Notes: generated from the letters alone by a model not told the origin. A stretch of DNA of 64,000 bases from Bifidobacterium eulemuris (GCF_014898155.1 NZ_CP062938.1:1488001-1552000); one strand, 5' to 3'; positions 41,319 through 50,560 are shown, numbered from the stretch's first letter. Made by a program: numbers and translations.

Positions 41319-43449
41319 CTTGGGCGACACGCCCAAAAAGTCGAATATCATGCGCGGATTCGCCCACATGCACCGCGGCCTCGGGCGCGGTCGCATACCC
41401 GCCGGACACGTTCGACCAGTACCGCAGCGCCCTGTCCGCATCCAGCATAATGCTGATCTGACGGGACTCGCCGGCGGCGAGCGCCACCTTGGCGAAGCCC
41501 CTGAGCTCCTTGACGGGCCGGTCCTCGCCGGTGCCCTCCAATCCGAGATACACCTGCGGCACGGCCTTGCCCTCGCGCGCGCCCACGTTCGCCACGGTGA
41601 AACTCACGCGGATGTCGTCACGCACGCGCCGCACGTCGAGGTCGCGGTATTCGAAATCCGTGTACGACAGGCCGTGCCCGAAGGGGAACAGCACCGGAAC
41701 GCCGCGGGTCTCGTAATGACGGTAGCCGACGTACACATCCTCGGCGTAGTCGACGTGCAGCCCGGGGCCGAAGGTGCCGATCGCATGCGCCGGGCAGTCC
41801 TCCAGCGCGAGCGGGAAGGTCTCGGGCAGATGGCCGGACGGGTTCACGCGGCCGAGCAGCGTTTCGGCGAGCGCCGTGCCGCCTTCGCAACCGTTGTACC
41901 AGCTCCAGACGATGGTCGTGGCGCGCTCCGCCCACGGCATCGCGACCGGCGAGCCGGCGACGAAGGCGAGGATCGTGTTCGGCGCGGCGTCGAGCAGCGC
42001 CTCGATCAGCGCGTCCTGCCCGTACGGCAGGCGCAGATCCTCACGGTCGCGCCCCTCCAGATCGTGCTCGTGGTCGAGTCCGCCGACGAACAGCACCGGA
42101 TCGCCGGCCGCCGCGAATTCGCGGGCCAGGGCCACGGCCTCATCGCGAAGCTCGCGCGCGCGCTCGGCGTCGTCCACGCGCTCGTCGACGGAGTTCTCCA
42201 GGCTTTCCTCCTGCCAGGAGGCGTCCTGCGTCACCTGCTTGGCGTCGTATCCCGGCGCGTAGGTGATCTCGACGTTGCCGCCCAGCTGGCCGTTGAGACC
42301 GAGCAGCGGCGAGACCTCGTGCAGCGCCTTGATGACGGCCGAACCGCCGCCGTTGGAGTGGATGCGGTCGGCGTTGGCTCCGACGACGAGCAGGCGGCGC
42401 ATGGCGCGCGCGTCCAGCGGCAGCAGTCCGGCCTCGTTCTTGAGCAGCACGACGGATTCGCGGGCCACATCCAGCGCCGCGCGCGTGTGCTCGACGGTGG
42501 CGTAGGATCCGGCGGCGCGGTCGGCGCGGGCGTCGCCCAGCATATGCAGCGCGTCCATCACGCACAGCACGCGCCACACCTTCCTGTCCACGTCGGCCTC
42601 GCTCACCTCGCCGGATTCGATGGCCGCCTTCAGCGGGTTGGCGAAGAAGTATTCGTCGAAATCCGCCGTCACCGACATCTCCACGTCAAGCCCCACCTCG
42701 GCGCTGGCCTTGGTGCGTTTGACCGCGCTCCAGTCGGAGACCACGAAGCCGTCGAAACCCCATTCGCCTCGCAGAATATCGTCGAGCAGCTCTTTGGATT
42801 CGCAGCATTGCGTGCCGTTGACCAGGTTGTACGCACCCATCAGCGACAGCGCGCCGCCGTCGTTCACCGCCGCCTCGAAGGCCGGCAGGTAGATCTCGCG
42901 CAGGGCACGTTCGCCGATCGTCTCGTCGACGTCGAGCCGGTCGGTTTCCTGGCTGTTGGCCGCGTAGTGCTTGGCGCAGGCCGCCACGTCGGATTCCTGC
43001 ACGCCCTGGATGTAGGCGACGCCCATATCCGCGGTGAGCTGCGGATCCTCGCTCATGTACTCGAAGTTGCGGCCGCACAATGGACTGCGTTTGATGTTGA
43101 TGGAGGGGCCGAGGATCACGTCCTTGCCGCGGCCGCGCGCCTCCTCGCCGAGCACCTCGCCGACGAGACGGGCGAGGCGCGAGCTCCAGGTGGAGGCGAG
43201 GGCGGAGCCGGACGGCAGATAGGTCACGTAGTCGCGCGTGTTGTACAGCGGCATCCAATTGTCGTTGTGCAGTTCGGCGCGCACACCCATCGGACCGTCG
43301 TCCATCTTGAGCGAGGGGATCCCCAGGCGGGGCACCCCTTCCGTGCGGAACAGTCCCGCGGCGTGGATCATGCCGATCTTCTCGTCCAGCGTGAGTTGCG
43401 CGAGCAGCTCGCTCGCCTTCGTCTTATTGGCTTCGGTGATGACGGTCAT
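41308..43449 (-). CDS. GH3 beta-glucosidase/beta-xylosidase
   Basis: 713 residues with the full GH3 layout: (beta/alpha)8 domain (IPSLKMDDGPMGVRAE, GPSINIKRSPLCGRNFEYMS), nucleophile Asp239 in GFVVSDWSAV, alpha/beta sandwich domain, and C-terminal fibronectin-III-like domain (FPFGHGLSYTDFEY). No signal peptide. It likely hydrolyses beta-glucosyl backbone residues after removal of xylose side chains; beta-xylosidase activity is an alternative. Downstream of GH29 by 93 bp with hairpins between. Confidence 0.92.
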   Translation of the reverse strand: MTVITEANKTKASELLAQLTLDEKIGMIHAAGLFRTEGVPRLGIPSLKMDDGPMGVRAELHNDNWMPLYNTRDYVTYLPSGSALASTWSSRLARLVGEVLGEEARGRGKDVILGPSINIKRSPLCGRNFEYMSEDPQLTADMGVAYIQGVQESDVAACAKHYAANSQETDRLDVDETIGERALREIYLPAFEAAVNDGGALSLMGAYNLVNGTQCCESKELLDDILRGEWGFDGFVVSDWSAVKRTKASAEVGLDVEMSVTADFDEYFFANPLKAAIESGEVSEADVDRKVWRVLCVMDALHMLGDARADRAAGSYATVEHTRAALDVARESVVLLKNEAGLLPLDARAMRRLLVVGANADRIHSNGGGSAVIKALHEVSPLLGLNGQLGGNVEITYAPGYDAKQVTQDASWQEESLENSVDERVDDAERARELRDEAVALAREFAAAGDPVLFVGGLDHEHDLEGRDREDLRLPYGQDALIEALLDAAPNTILAFVAGSPVAMPWAERATTIVWSWYNGCEGGTALAETLLGRVNPSGHLPETFPLALEDCPAHAIGTFGPGLHVDYAEDVYVGYRHYETRGVPVLFPFGHGLSYTDFEYRDLDVRRVRDDIRVSFTVANVGAREGKAVPQVYLGLEGTGEDRPVKELRGFAKVALAAGESRQISIMLDADRALRYWSNVSGGYATAPEAAVHVGESAHDIRLFGRVAQAYL

Positions 43450-43481
43450 GGCGTCCCCGTCCCCTCCTTCGTTATTGGTTT

Positions 43482-43538
43482 CGTTCCGTCGTGCCGTGCG
43501 AAACGGAACGCGGCGGCGAGCGAAAGCCCGCCGCCGGC
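43482..43538. repeat. Two intercistronic hairpins between GH29 and GH3
   Basis: CGTTCCGT/ACGGAACG (43482-43510) and a GCGGCGG/CCGCCGC stem (about 43510-43538). Their position between genes of one operon suggests a transcript-processing or attenuation role. Confidence 0.6.
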
Positions 43539-43542
43539 GTGG

Positions 43543-45012
43543 TTATGCGATCGAGATACGGAAGCCCACCGGCACTTGGGCGTCCACGCCGGCGCGTTCG
43601 GCAGGCGTGACGACCAGCGCCTCGTTCGTGCGCTCCCACGGCACCTTGCCCGCGCCCAATTGCTCCACATCGGTGACGATGCCGTGGAACTGCGCGCGCT
43701 TGCCGTCGTGGTAGGCGAAGAAGCTGGTGATGGCCAGCTCGCGCGCCCCGGCCGGATTGAGGCAGAAGGCGTAGATGTCGCCGTTGCGGGCGGTGAACCG
43801 CCAGTCGGCCGCCGTCCATTCGGTCGCCTCCTGGTCGGCGAACGAGCCGGATCCCGCCTGGGTCGGCCCCTCGCCGCTCACACGCCACGGCCGGGCGCCG
43901 TAGATGCCCTCGCCGTTGTCGGCGAGCCAGGTGCCGATGCCCTCAAGCAGTTCGCGGTCGTGGGCGGCGATCGAACCGTCGGCGCGCGGGCCGACGTTGA
44001 GCAGCAGGTTGCCGTTCTTGCTCACCGTGTCCACCAACGTGACGATCAGTTCCGCCAGGCCCTTGTATTCGAGGCTGTTGGTGTAGCACCACGAATTGCG
44101 GGCGATGGCGGTGTCGGTCTGCCAGACGAACGGCGTCGGCGCCGCGTAGCCGCCGCGCTCCACATCGGCCAGACCGGCGCCGAAGGCCATGCAGTCGTCC
44201 TTGTAGCACACGATCACCGGCACGCCCCATTCGACGCCGCGGTTGTAATAGTAGGCGGCGAAGCGCTTGATATACGGCTTGAAGGACTCGTGCTGGATCC
44301 ACCAGTCGAAGTAGACCATCTCCGGGCGGTACTTGTCGACCAGCTCGCACACGCGCAGCAGCCAGTCGTCGAGATACTCCTCGTCGGGGCGCGGCAGGCT
44401 GAACAGATCCTGGTTGTCGGGCTCGGGGTGGGCCGGCCAGTAGAAGTCGCCACGCTTCATCGGCTCCTTCACGTCGGAGTCGAACTCCTGCCCATGCCCC
44501 ATGAACCACCAGTGCTCGGCGCGGTGGTTCGAAGTGGCGAAGTGCATGCCGTGGCGCAGCGTGGCCTCGCGCAGCTCGCCGATGATGTCGCGCTTGGGCC
44601 CCATCTCGGCGGCGTTCCAGTGCGAAAGCTCGCTGGCGTACATCTGGAAGCCGTCATGATGCTCGGCCACCGGGAAGTAGTATTTCGCGCCGGAGGCCTG
44701 GAACACGTCCAGCCATTCGTCCGCATCGAAGGCCTCGGCGGTGAACATCGGGATGAAGTCCTTGTAGCCGAACTCCTTCTGCGGACCATAGGTGGCCACA
44801 TGGTGCTCGAATTCCGGATATCCCTGGATGTACATATTGCGCGAATACCATTCGTTGCGGAATTCGGGCACGGTGTACAGTCCCCAGTGGGTGAAGATGC
44901 CGAATTTGGCGTCGGGGAACCAGTCGGGCACCGTGACGCGGGACAGCGACTCCCAGGTCGGCTCGTACGGGCCGGCGGCGATCACCGCGTCGACATGCTT
45001 GAGATCAATCAT
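43543..45012 (-). CDS. GH29 alpha-L-fucosidase
   Basis: 489 residues, no signal peptide. GH29 features: WFPDAKFGIFTHWGLYTVPE, YYFPVAEHHDGFQMY and the nucleophile Asp236 in MVYFDWWIQHESF. A C-terminal beta-sandwich follows. GH29 enzymes are retaining alpha-L-fucosidases. Within this locus the fucose capping galactosylated xyloglucan side chains (alpha-1,2) would be the expected substrate, but GH29 specificity is broad and host glycans are also possible. It overlaps the SGNH gene by 8 bp. Confidence 0.92.
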   Translation of the reverse strand: MIDLKHVDAVIAAGPYEPTWESLSRVTVPDWFPDAKFGIFTHWGLYTVPEFRNEWYSRNMYIQGYPEFEHHVATYGPQKEFGYKDFIPMFTAEAFDADEWLDVFQASGAKYYFPVAEHHDGFQMYASELSHWNAAEMGPKRDIIGELREATLRHGMHFATSNHRAEHWWFMGHGQEFDSDVKEPMKRGDFYWPAHPEPDNQDLFSLPRPDEEYLDDWLLRVCELVDKYRPEMVYFDWWIQHESFKPYIKRFAAYYYNRGVEWGVPVIVCYKDDCMAFGAGLADVERGGYAAPTPFVWQTDTAIARNSWCYTNSLEYKGLAELIVTLVDTVSKNGNLLLNVGPRADGSIAAHDRELLEGIGTWLADNGEGIYGARPWRVSGEGPTQAGSGSFADQEATEWTAADWRFTARNGDIYAFCLNPAGARELAITSFFAYHDGKRAQFHGIVTDVEQLGAGKVPWERTNEALVVTPAERAGVDAQVPVGFRISIA

Positions 45013-45682
45013 CGAAGGTGCTCCTGTTCCAATCGAAACCGACGGCCTGGCACCACGAGCGGGCGATGATCATCGCGCCGCGCTCGAAGGGGTGCACGCG
45101 GTCCGGGCTGGCGAGGCAGCCGTGCAGTTGGGTGAGCCAGTGGTCCACGGCCGCCTGCGTGTCCACGAAGACGGCGTCGTGGCGTTCGGCCACGCGCTTG
45201 GCGGCGGCCGCGTATTCCTCGACCTTCGCGCGCATCTGGTCGTGCGGGTTCGGCTCGAACATGAACGGACGCATCACGATCAGACCTTTGAGGTTCGGCG
45301 CCTCGGCCTTGGTGCGCTCCAGCAGCTCGTCGTAGATGCGCTCGTACTCCTCGACGGTGTTGAGGCGGGCCTGCCACAGCGGGCCGTCGAAGTGGCGCCA
45401 TGCGTCGTTGACGCCGATCATCACGGACACATAGTCGGGATTGAGGTCGATGACGTCCCGCTGCCACCGCTCGGCCATCAGCACGATGTCGTCGCCGCTG
45501 ATGCCGGAGTTGATGGTGCACAGCGCGCGGTCGGGATAGACCGCGGTCAGCAGATTGTGCAGCGTGTTGACGTAGCCGTTGCCGTAGCCCCAGCCGCCGG
45601 GGGTGGCGGTCCGGTCGCGGTCAGCGTCGGTGATGGAGTCGCCGACGAACACGATGCGTGAGGATTTGGGGAAAAGAAACAT
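45005..45682 (-). CDS. SGNH/GDSL-family esterase
   Basis: 225 residues with the four SGNH blocks: VGDSITDADR (Ser nucleophile), INSGISGDD (Gly), IGVNDAW (Asn) and the C-terminal D-x-x-H element (SPDRVHPFERGA). No signal peptide, so it acts in the cytoplasm, probably as a carbohydrate acetylesterase. AAGGAG lies just upstream of the ATG. It is the first gene of the glycosidase operon and overlaps the GH29 gene by 8 bp. Confidence 0.87.
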   Translation of the reverse strand: MFLFPKSSRIVFVGDSITDADRDRTATPGGWGYGNGYVNTLHNLLTAVYPDRALCTINSGISGDDIVLMAERWQRDVIDLNPDYVSVMIGVNDAWRHFDGPLWQARLNTVEEYERIYDELLERTKAEAPNLKGLIVMRPFMFEPNPHDQMRAKVEEYAAAAKRVAERHDAVFVDTQAAVDHWLTQLHGCLASPDRVHPFERGAMIIARSWCQAVGFDWNRSTFDD

Positions 45683-45730
45683 GCCGCTCCTTGGGGATTG
45701 CCCCTGGAAAAGAATTGTGGAAATACGGCA

Positions 45731-45842
45731 CGGGGCGCCGATTCCGGCTATGCGGTTCGGCGCCCCGCGTCATGGGTTGCTTTCATTGGCCGGAATGGAC
45801 CGGCCGGACGGACGGGGCCTGCGGCATCGATCCGAAGGCCCC
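45731..45842 (-). terminator. Paired hairpins after the second solute-binding-protein gene
   Basis: GGGGCCT/AGGCCCC (45814-45842) lies 9 bp past the stop and an 11-bp CGGGGCGCCGA/TCGGCGCCCCG stem follows (45731-45767). They probably separate high-level transporter mRNA from the downstream glycosidase genes; no strong T-tract. Confidence 0.6.
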
Positions 45843-45850
45843 GGCCTCGA

Positions 45851-47608
45851 TCAGTTCTCGGACTGGTAGTCCTCGACGATCTGCTTGCGGGCCGCGTCCT
45901 GGTCCTGGGCGTTCTTCATGTCCACCTCCAGAACCTGGTCATAGCCCAAGCCCTCCAGATCGGTGCGCATGCCGTCCAGAATGGACTGGAACTCGCTGTC
46001 GCTCGAGGCGAACACGGCCTGCCAGGAGGCGTTCACCACGGTGGTCTTGAGCTGGCCGCGCAGCGTCGAGATCTGGGAGTCGTCCTCGGGCTTGACGAAG
46101 CTGGCACCCGGGGCGACGAGGATCTTGTCGTTGGCCTCGAGGTATTCCATCGCCGTCTTCGCGCCGCCCATATGCTCCGACCAGTCGTTGTCCAGAGCGG
46201 TGCTGAACTGGCTTTCGATGACGGAAGGCCACAGCGAGGCGTCGTACGCGTAGCCGGTCTCCGGATCGATGTCGGAGGCGAGCACGGTGACGAAGTTCAG
46301 CGCGGACACGCCGTCGGTGTAGTTGCCGCCGCCGTATTCGTCCGGTACGGTGCCGCCGGAGCCGTACTTCACCTGGTATCCGAAGTCGGTGAGCACGGGC
46401 TCGCCGTCGTCGTTCAGCTCCCAGGTCAGGCCCTCCACGCCGGCGGAGGAGCCGCTGGTCTGGCCGCCGGAGGCGTAGATGCCTTCAGGCGAGTACAGCC
46501 AGTTGATGAAGTCGACGCAGCGCTGCTTGTACTCGGCCTTCGCGCCCAGCGCGATGACGTAGGTGCCGCCGTTGGGGGTGGCGCCGTAGGAGAAGATCTG
46601 CATGTCCTCAAGCGGAGCGAGCATGAAGCCCTTGCCTGCGGCCTTGTTCTCGGTGGTGTTGTACGCCGCCTGACCCAGCCACGGCCAGAAGGAGAACAGC
46701 ACGTTGCCCTCCTGGTACTTGGCGTACATGGTGTCGTAGCTCTGCGTGGAGGACTCGGGATCGACCAGGCCCCTCTGGTAGGCCTGGTTGAAGAACTCCA
46801 GGGTCTGCTCGTAGATGCCGCCCTCTTCGGAGACGTCCTCGTAGTCGGAGCCGTCGGCCTTGGCCAGCACGAAGCCCATCTCATCGAAGCCGTAGAAGCA
46901 GGTGGGCTGCTTGGCGTTGTTCATCATGTTGTCGTCCCAATCCTTGAACAAGGACAGGGCGTACACGTCGGTGCTGCCGGTGTCGGCGCGGGCCTGCTCC
47001 TGCATCTGCTCGAGCACGTCGAGCAGATCGTCCATATCCTTGATCTCCGGATAGCCGATCTCGGCGTAGTAGTCCCAGCGGATGTACGGGCCGAAGGTCG
47101 GCTCGTTGCCCTCGGAGGAGGTCTCCGGCGACTGGGCGGACACGCTGCCGGGGATGCCCCACACGCCGCTCTCCTGGCCCGCGACCTCGTTGATGGAGTC
47201 CGTCGCGCTGCTGTACTGCTTGATGTACTCGGCATCGTCGAGGTAGGGCGTCATGTCGGCGATCAGACCGGCCTTGATCAGATCGGCCGTGCTGTGGTTG
47301 TTCGCGTTGTAGAGCACGATGTCGCCCAGGTCGCCGGCCGCGGAACGCGTGTCGAACAGGGTCGAGCCGCCGCCGGAGACGTTCGGCGCGATGATGTTCA
47401 GCTTGATGTTGAACTTGTCCTTGATGACCTGCGCGAACCAGCCTTTCTGCTCGCCCGCGTAGTTGGCGAAGTCGTCATAGACGTCCAGCGTGATCTCCTC
47501 GCCGTTGTCCACGGCGTCGGTGGCCGTGTCGCTGCCGCCACAGCCGGAAAGCGCCAGCATGGCCGATACGGTGAACGCCACAACGGCGGTCAGTTTCCCT
47601 CTTTTCAT
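45851..47608 (-). CDS. Extracellular solute-binding lipoprotein 2 (LplA-like)
   Basis: 585 residues; lipobox ALSGCGG (Cys23). AAGGAGG lies upstream of the ATG at 47608. Paralogous to the 32453-34213 protein, sharing NIIAPNVSGGGSTLFDTRSA, FGPYIRWDYYAEIGYPE and SFWPWLGQAAYNTTENK. Its gene lies 74 bp downstream of the LplC-type permease gene, so it is the dedicated binding protein of this importer. The cluster has no ATPase gene; a shared MsmK-like ATPase elsewhere is needed. Confidence 0.92.
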   Translation of the reverse strand: MKRGKLTAVVAFTVSAMLALSGCGGSDTATDAVDNGEEITLDVYDDFANYAGEQKGWFAQVIKDKFNIKLNIIAPNVSGGGSTLFDTRSAAGDLGDIVLYNANNHSTADLIKAGLIADMTPYLDDAEYIKQYSSATDSINEVAGQESGVWGIPGSVSAQSPETSSEGNEPTFGPYIRWDYYAEIGYPEIKDMDDLLDVLEQMQEQARADTGSTDVYALSLFKDWDDNMMNNAKQPTCFYGFDEMGFVLAKADGSDYEDVSEEGGIYEQTLEFFNQAYQRGLVDPESSTQSYDTMYAKYQEGNVLFSFWPWLGQAAYNTTENKAAGKGFMLAPLEDMQIFSYGATPNGGTYVIALGAKAEYKQRCVDFINWLYSPEGIYASGGQTSGSSAGVEGLTWELNDDGEPVLTDFGYQVKYGSGGTVPDEYGGGNYTDGVSALNFVTVLASDIDPETGYAYDASLWPSVIESQFSTALDNDWSEHMGGAKTAMEYLEANDKILVAPGASFVKPEDDSQISTLRGQLKTTVVNASWQAVFASSDSEFQSILDGMRTDLEGLGYDQVLEVDMKNAQDQDAARKQIVEDYQSEN

Positions 47609-47682
47609 CAAAGAGACCTCCTTGTTTCTTCTTTGTTGTTATTGGGGTTGTTATTGGGTTGGATGGGATGGGATTGGTTGGA

Positions 47683-48615
47683 TCAGCCCTTCACCGCGCC
47701 GAGCATCATGCCCTTGACGAAGAAGCGCTGGAAGAACGGATAGACGAACAGGATCGGCAGCACGACGATCACGGAGACGGTCATGCGGATCGAGGTCGGG
47801 GTCTGCTGCGTGGCCAGGGCGGCGACGTTGATCGCCGTGCCGCCGGAGGCGCGCACCGAGGCGGCCAGGGAGCTCGCCTGGTTGATGTAGGTGTACAGCA
47901 GGTACTGCAGCGAGTACAGCTTCGAATCGGTCATGTAGACCAGCGTGTCCTGGAAGGAGTTCCACTGGCCGACGGCGGAGAAGATGCCCACGGTGGCCAG
48001 GATCGGTGTCATCATCGGCAGCACGATCTTCCAGAACACCGTCAGCGTGCCGGCGCCGTCCATTTCGGCGGCCTCCTGCAGCGAGGCGGGGATCGACTCG
48101 ACGAAGGTCTTCACCAGGATGATGTTGAACGGCTGCACGATGGCGGGCAGGATGTACACCCAGAAGTTGTTGGTCAGTCCCAGGTTCTTCATCGTGATGA
48201 ACATCGGGATCAGACCGGCGTTGAAGTACATCGTGATGACGATCACGCGGTACCACAGCTGGCGGTGCCACATCTTCTTCTGCGTGAACATGAAGCCGAG
48301 GAAGGCGCTGGCGGCCACGGTGAGCACGGTGCCGATCACCGTACGGGCCAGGGAGACGAAGGCGGCGGTGGACAGGCCGTCGAGGGCGAACACCTGCTTG
48401 TAGTTCTCCCAATGGATGCCCTGCGGCAGCCAGTTCACATCGCCCGCGGCCGAGGCCGCGTTGTCGGAGATCGAATTGATGATCAGATAGTAGAACGGGT
48501 ACACGCAGACGAACGCGAAGACGATGCAGAAGATGATGTTGAAGACATTGAACACCTCTTCGCCCTTGGTGCGGCGCAGTGCCGGCGCGACGCCCTGCTT
48601 GATCTTACGACTCAT
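47683..48615 (-). CDS. Carbohydrate ABC permease (LplC/YtcP-like)
   Basis: 310 residues with six membrane helices and the ABC permease EAA loop (EAAEMDGAGTLTVFWKIVLP). The C-terminus FFQRFFVKGMMLGAVKG is typical of LplC/YtcP-type permeases. AAAGGAACC precedes the start. It forms the heterodimeric channel with the upstream LplB-like permease for an oligosaccharide importer. Confidence 0.94.
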   Translation of the reverse strand: MSRKIKQGVAPALRRTKGEEVFNVFNIIFCIVFAFVCVYPFYYLIINSISDNAASAAGDVNWLPQGIHWENYKQVFALDGLSTAAFVSLARTVIGTVLTVAASAFLGFMFTQKKMWHRQLWYRVIVITMYFNAGLIPMFITMKNLGLTNNFWVYILPAIVQPFNIILVKTFVESIPASLQEAAEMDGAGTLTVFWKIVLPMMTPILATVGIFSAVGQWNSFQDTLVYMTDSKLYSLQYLLYTYINQASSLAASVRASGGTAINVAALATQQTPTSIRMTVSVIVVLPILFVYPFFQRFFVKGMMLGAVKG

Positions 48616-48642
48616 GATGGTTCCTTTACCCTTTTCGCTTTC

Positions 48643-49683
48643 TCACACGATCGACTCGCCACGCGTGCGCTTGGACAGCCAATTCACCAGAATCAGCAGG
48701 CCCACGCTCACCAGGGACTTCAGCATCGAGATGGCCGTCGCCAGAGACAGGGAGTTCTGTCCCATACCGATGTTGTAGACGTACAGATCAAGCACCTGGA
48801 TATGCTCGGTGTTGAACGCGTTCTGGAAGACGTAGTACTGGTCCATGCCGTTGTTCAGGAAGTTGGAGACCGACAGCATGAGCAGCACGAAGTAGGTGGG
48901 CAGCAGCTGCGGGACGGTGACGTGCAGGATCTGCTGGAAACGGTTCGCGCCGTCGACCTGGGCAGCCTCGTACAGTTCCTGGTCGATGCCGGAGATGCCC
49001 GCGAGGTAGAGGATCGAGCCCCAGCCGACGCCCTTCCACAGGTTCCACAGCAGCATCTTGAGCCAGGTGTGGTCGTCGGAGTCGAGGAACTTGATCGGCT
49101 CGGTGATCAGATGCAGGTTCTCCAGCAGCTCGTTGATCATGCCGGTGGAGGAGAACATCGCGAACGCCACGGAGTACACCAGAACCCAGGAGATGAAGTT
49201 CGGCAGCGTGGTGAGCGTCTGCACCAGGTTCCTGAACCACTTGGCGCGCACTTCGTTGAGCATGATCGCGAAGATCAGCGGCAGGAACGAGGTGAGGATG
49301 TTCAGACCGCTCATGGCGAAGGTGTTGATCAGCACCTGGCCGATGGCCCTGAGCTGGGCCGGGTTCTGCACCATCATCTCGAACCACTGCAGACCGACGA
49401 ACTCGCTTTCGGACAGCGGGATCGGCGGCTTGTAGTCATAGAACGCGTACAGCCAGCCGAACAACGGCAGGTAGCTGAACAGCAGGGACAGAATCAGGAA
49501 CGGCACGATCAGCAGCCACAGGTTGATGCTGTGACGCTTGGCGCTGTTGTTGTTCCTGAGCTGCTTCTCGGCCTTGCGGCGCACGCGGCGCTCGCGACGG
49601 GACGCGAGTCCGTTTGCACCGTTCGCCGCCGTCAAGTCGCCCGAAGTTGACGCGGCGACTCCGGCTCCTTCTGAAGTGGGCAC
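48643..49683 (-). CDS. Carbohydrate ABC permease (LplB/YteP-like)
   Basis: 346 residues from a GTG start (VPTSEGAGVAA) placed 4-5 nt after a strong AAAGGAGG; an upstream in-frame ATG at 49728 lacks such a site. A hydrophilic Arg/Lys-rich N-terminus (about 60 residues) precedes six membrane helices and the EAA loop (EAAQVDGANRFQQILHVTVP). It is the first gene of the transporter operon and sits under operator site 3. Confidence 0.92.
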   Translation of the reverse strand: MPTSEGAGVAASTSGDLTAANGANGLASRRERRVRRKAEKQLRNNNSAKRHSINLWLLIVPFLILSLLFSYLPLFGWLYAFYDYKPPIPLSESEFVGLQWFEMMVQNPAQLRAIGQVLINTFAMSGLNILTSFLPLIFAIMLNEVRAKWFRNLVQTLTTLPNFISWVLVYSVAFAMFSSTGMINELLENLHLITEPIKFLDSDDHTWLKMLLWNLWKGVGWGSILYLAGISGIDQELYEAAQVDGANRFQQILHVTVPQLLPTYFVLLMLSVSNFLNNGMDQYYVFQNAFNTEHIQVLDLYVYNIGMGQNSLSLATAISMLKSLVSVGLLILVNWLSKRTRGESIV

Positions 49684-49768
49684 CTTTCCTCCTTTGGTAC
49701 GGTGTGTATTCCTAACTGATGATCCCAAGTCATTGGGAGGCGCTTCATTGCCGCCGAACTTGAAATCG

Positions 49769-49792
49769 CTTATTTATTAGGTTATAAATAAG
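49769..49792. promoter_or_regulatory. 24-bp AT-rich palindromic operator, site 3 (transporter/DUF624)
   Basis: Left half CTTATTTATTAG, right half GTTATAAATAAG. It lies between the divergent LplB-like and DUF624 genes. A TATACT -10-like box follows on the plus strand at 49797-49802, with almost the same spacing as site 1. Confidence 0.82.
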
Positions 49793-49878
49793 AATATATA
49801 CTTGTTTTGCAAACCTGTCAAACCGGCCGCGACACGAGGAAACGAGTATGGTGGTTCCGAAGAAACGGAAGGACAACA

Positions 49879-50544
49879 ATGAAGTTCAATCTCGAAGGAC
49901 CATTCTGGCAGTTCGTCACGCTGTGCGTGCGGTATTTCGCGCTCAATCTCCTGTTCCTCGTCACGCTGGTTCCGGTGGTGACCATCGGCCCGGCGCGCGC
50001 CGCGCTCTACAGCACGGTGTTCGCCTATATCGACAATGAGGACATCCCCCTGTGCCGCGAATATCTGAAGCGGTTCAAAAAGGAGTTCGTGCGCGGCATC
50101 GGCGCTTCGCTGATCTTCGTCGTGCTGGCGGCGCTGATCATCTTCGGCATCGTGTTCTGGAACGCGCTCGACACCGATCTCGCCTATCTCACGCTCCCGC
50201 TGCTGATCATCGCCGCGGCGGTCGTCTTCCTCACCTTCGAATGCTATTTCCCCCTGCAGGCGCGATACGACAACACCTTCCGGGCCACGCTGCTCAACGC
50301 CGTGCGCATTCCCTGGGCCGCGTTCCGCCAGATTCTGGCCATCATCGCCATCGATGTCGCCGCCGCCGCGCTGTTCAGCTTCACCGGATTCTTCCGCGTG
50401 CTGTTCGTGCTGCTCGGCTGTGCCTGGCTCGCCTATGCCAAGGCCCTGGTCTATCTGCGCATCTTCGCCCGCGTCAGCGGCGACCCCACCCAAACGCGCG
50501 ACGACCAGCCCGACTACTCCCTCCCCACCGCCTCGATCCAATAG
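49879..50544 (+). CDS. DUF624/YesL-family membrane protein
   Basis: 221 residues, four to five membrane helices, beginning MKFNLEGPFWQFVTLCVRYF, the characteristic YesL/DUF624 N-terminus, followed by VPVVTIGPARAALYST. The ATG at 49879 has GGAAGGAC upstream. YesL-like proteins are regularly encoded with LplABC-type oligosaccharide importers but have no established function. Divergent from the transporter operon and sharing its operator. Confidence 0.9.
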   Translation: MKFNLEGPFWQFVTLCVRYFALNLLFLVTLVPVVTIGPARAALYSTVFAYIDNEDIPLCREYLKRFKKEFVRGIGASLIFVVLAALIIFGIVFWNALDTDLAYLTLPLLIIAAAVVFLTFECYFPLQARYDNTFRATLLNAVRIPWAAFRQILAIIAIDVAAAALFSFTGFFRVLFVLLGCAWLAYAKALVYLRIFARVSGDPTQTRDDQPDYSLPTASIQ

Positions 50545-50560
50545 ACAGCGGCCGTGTGGC

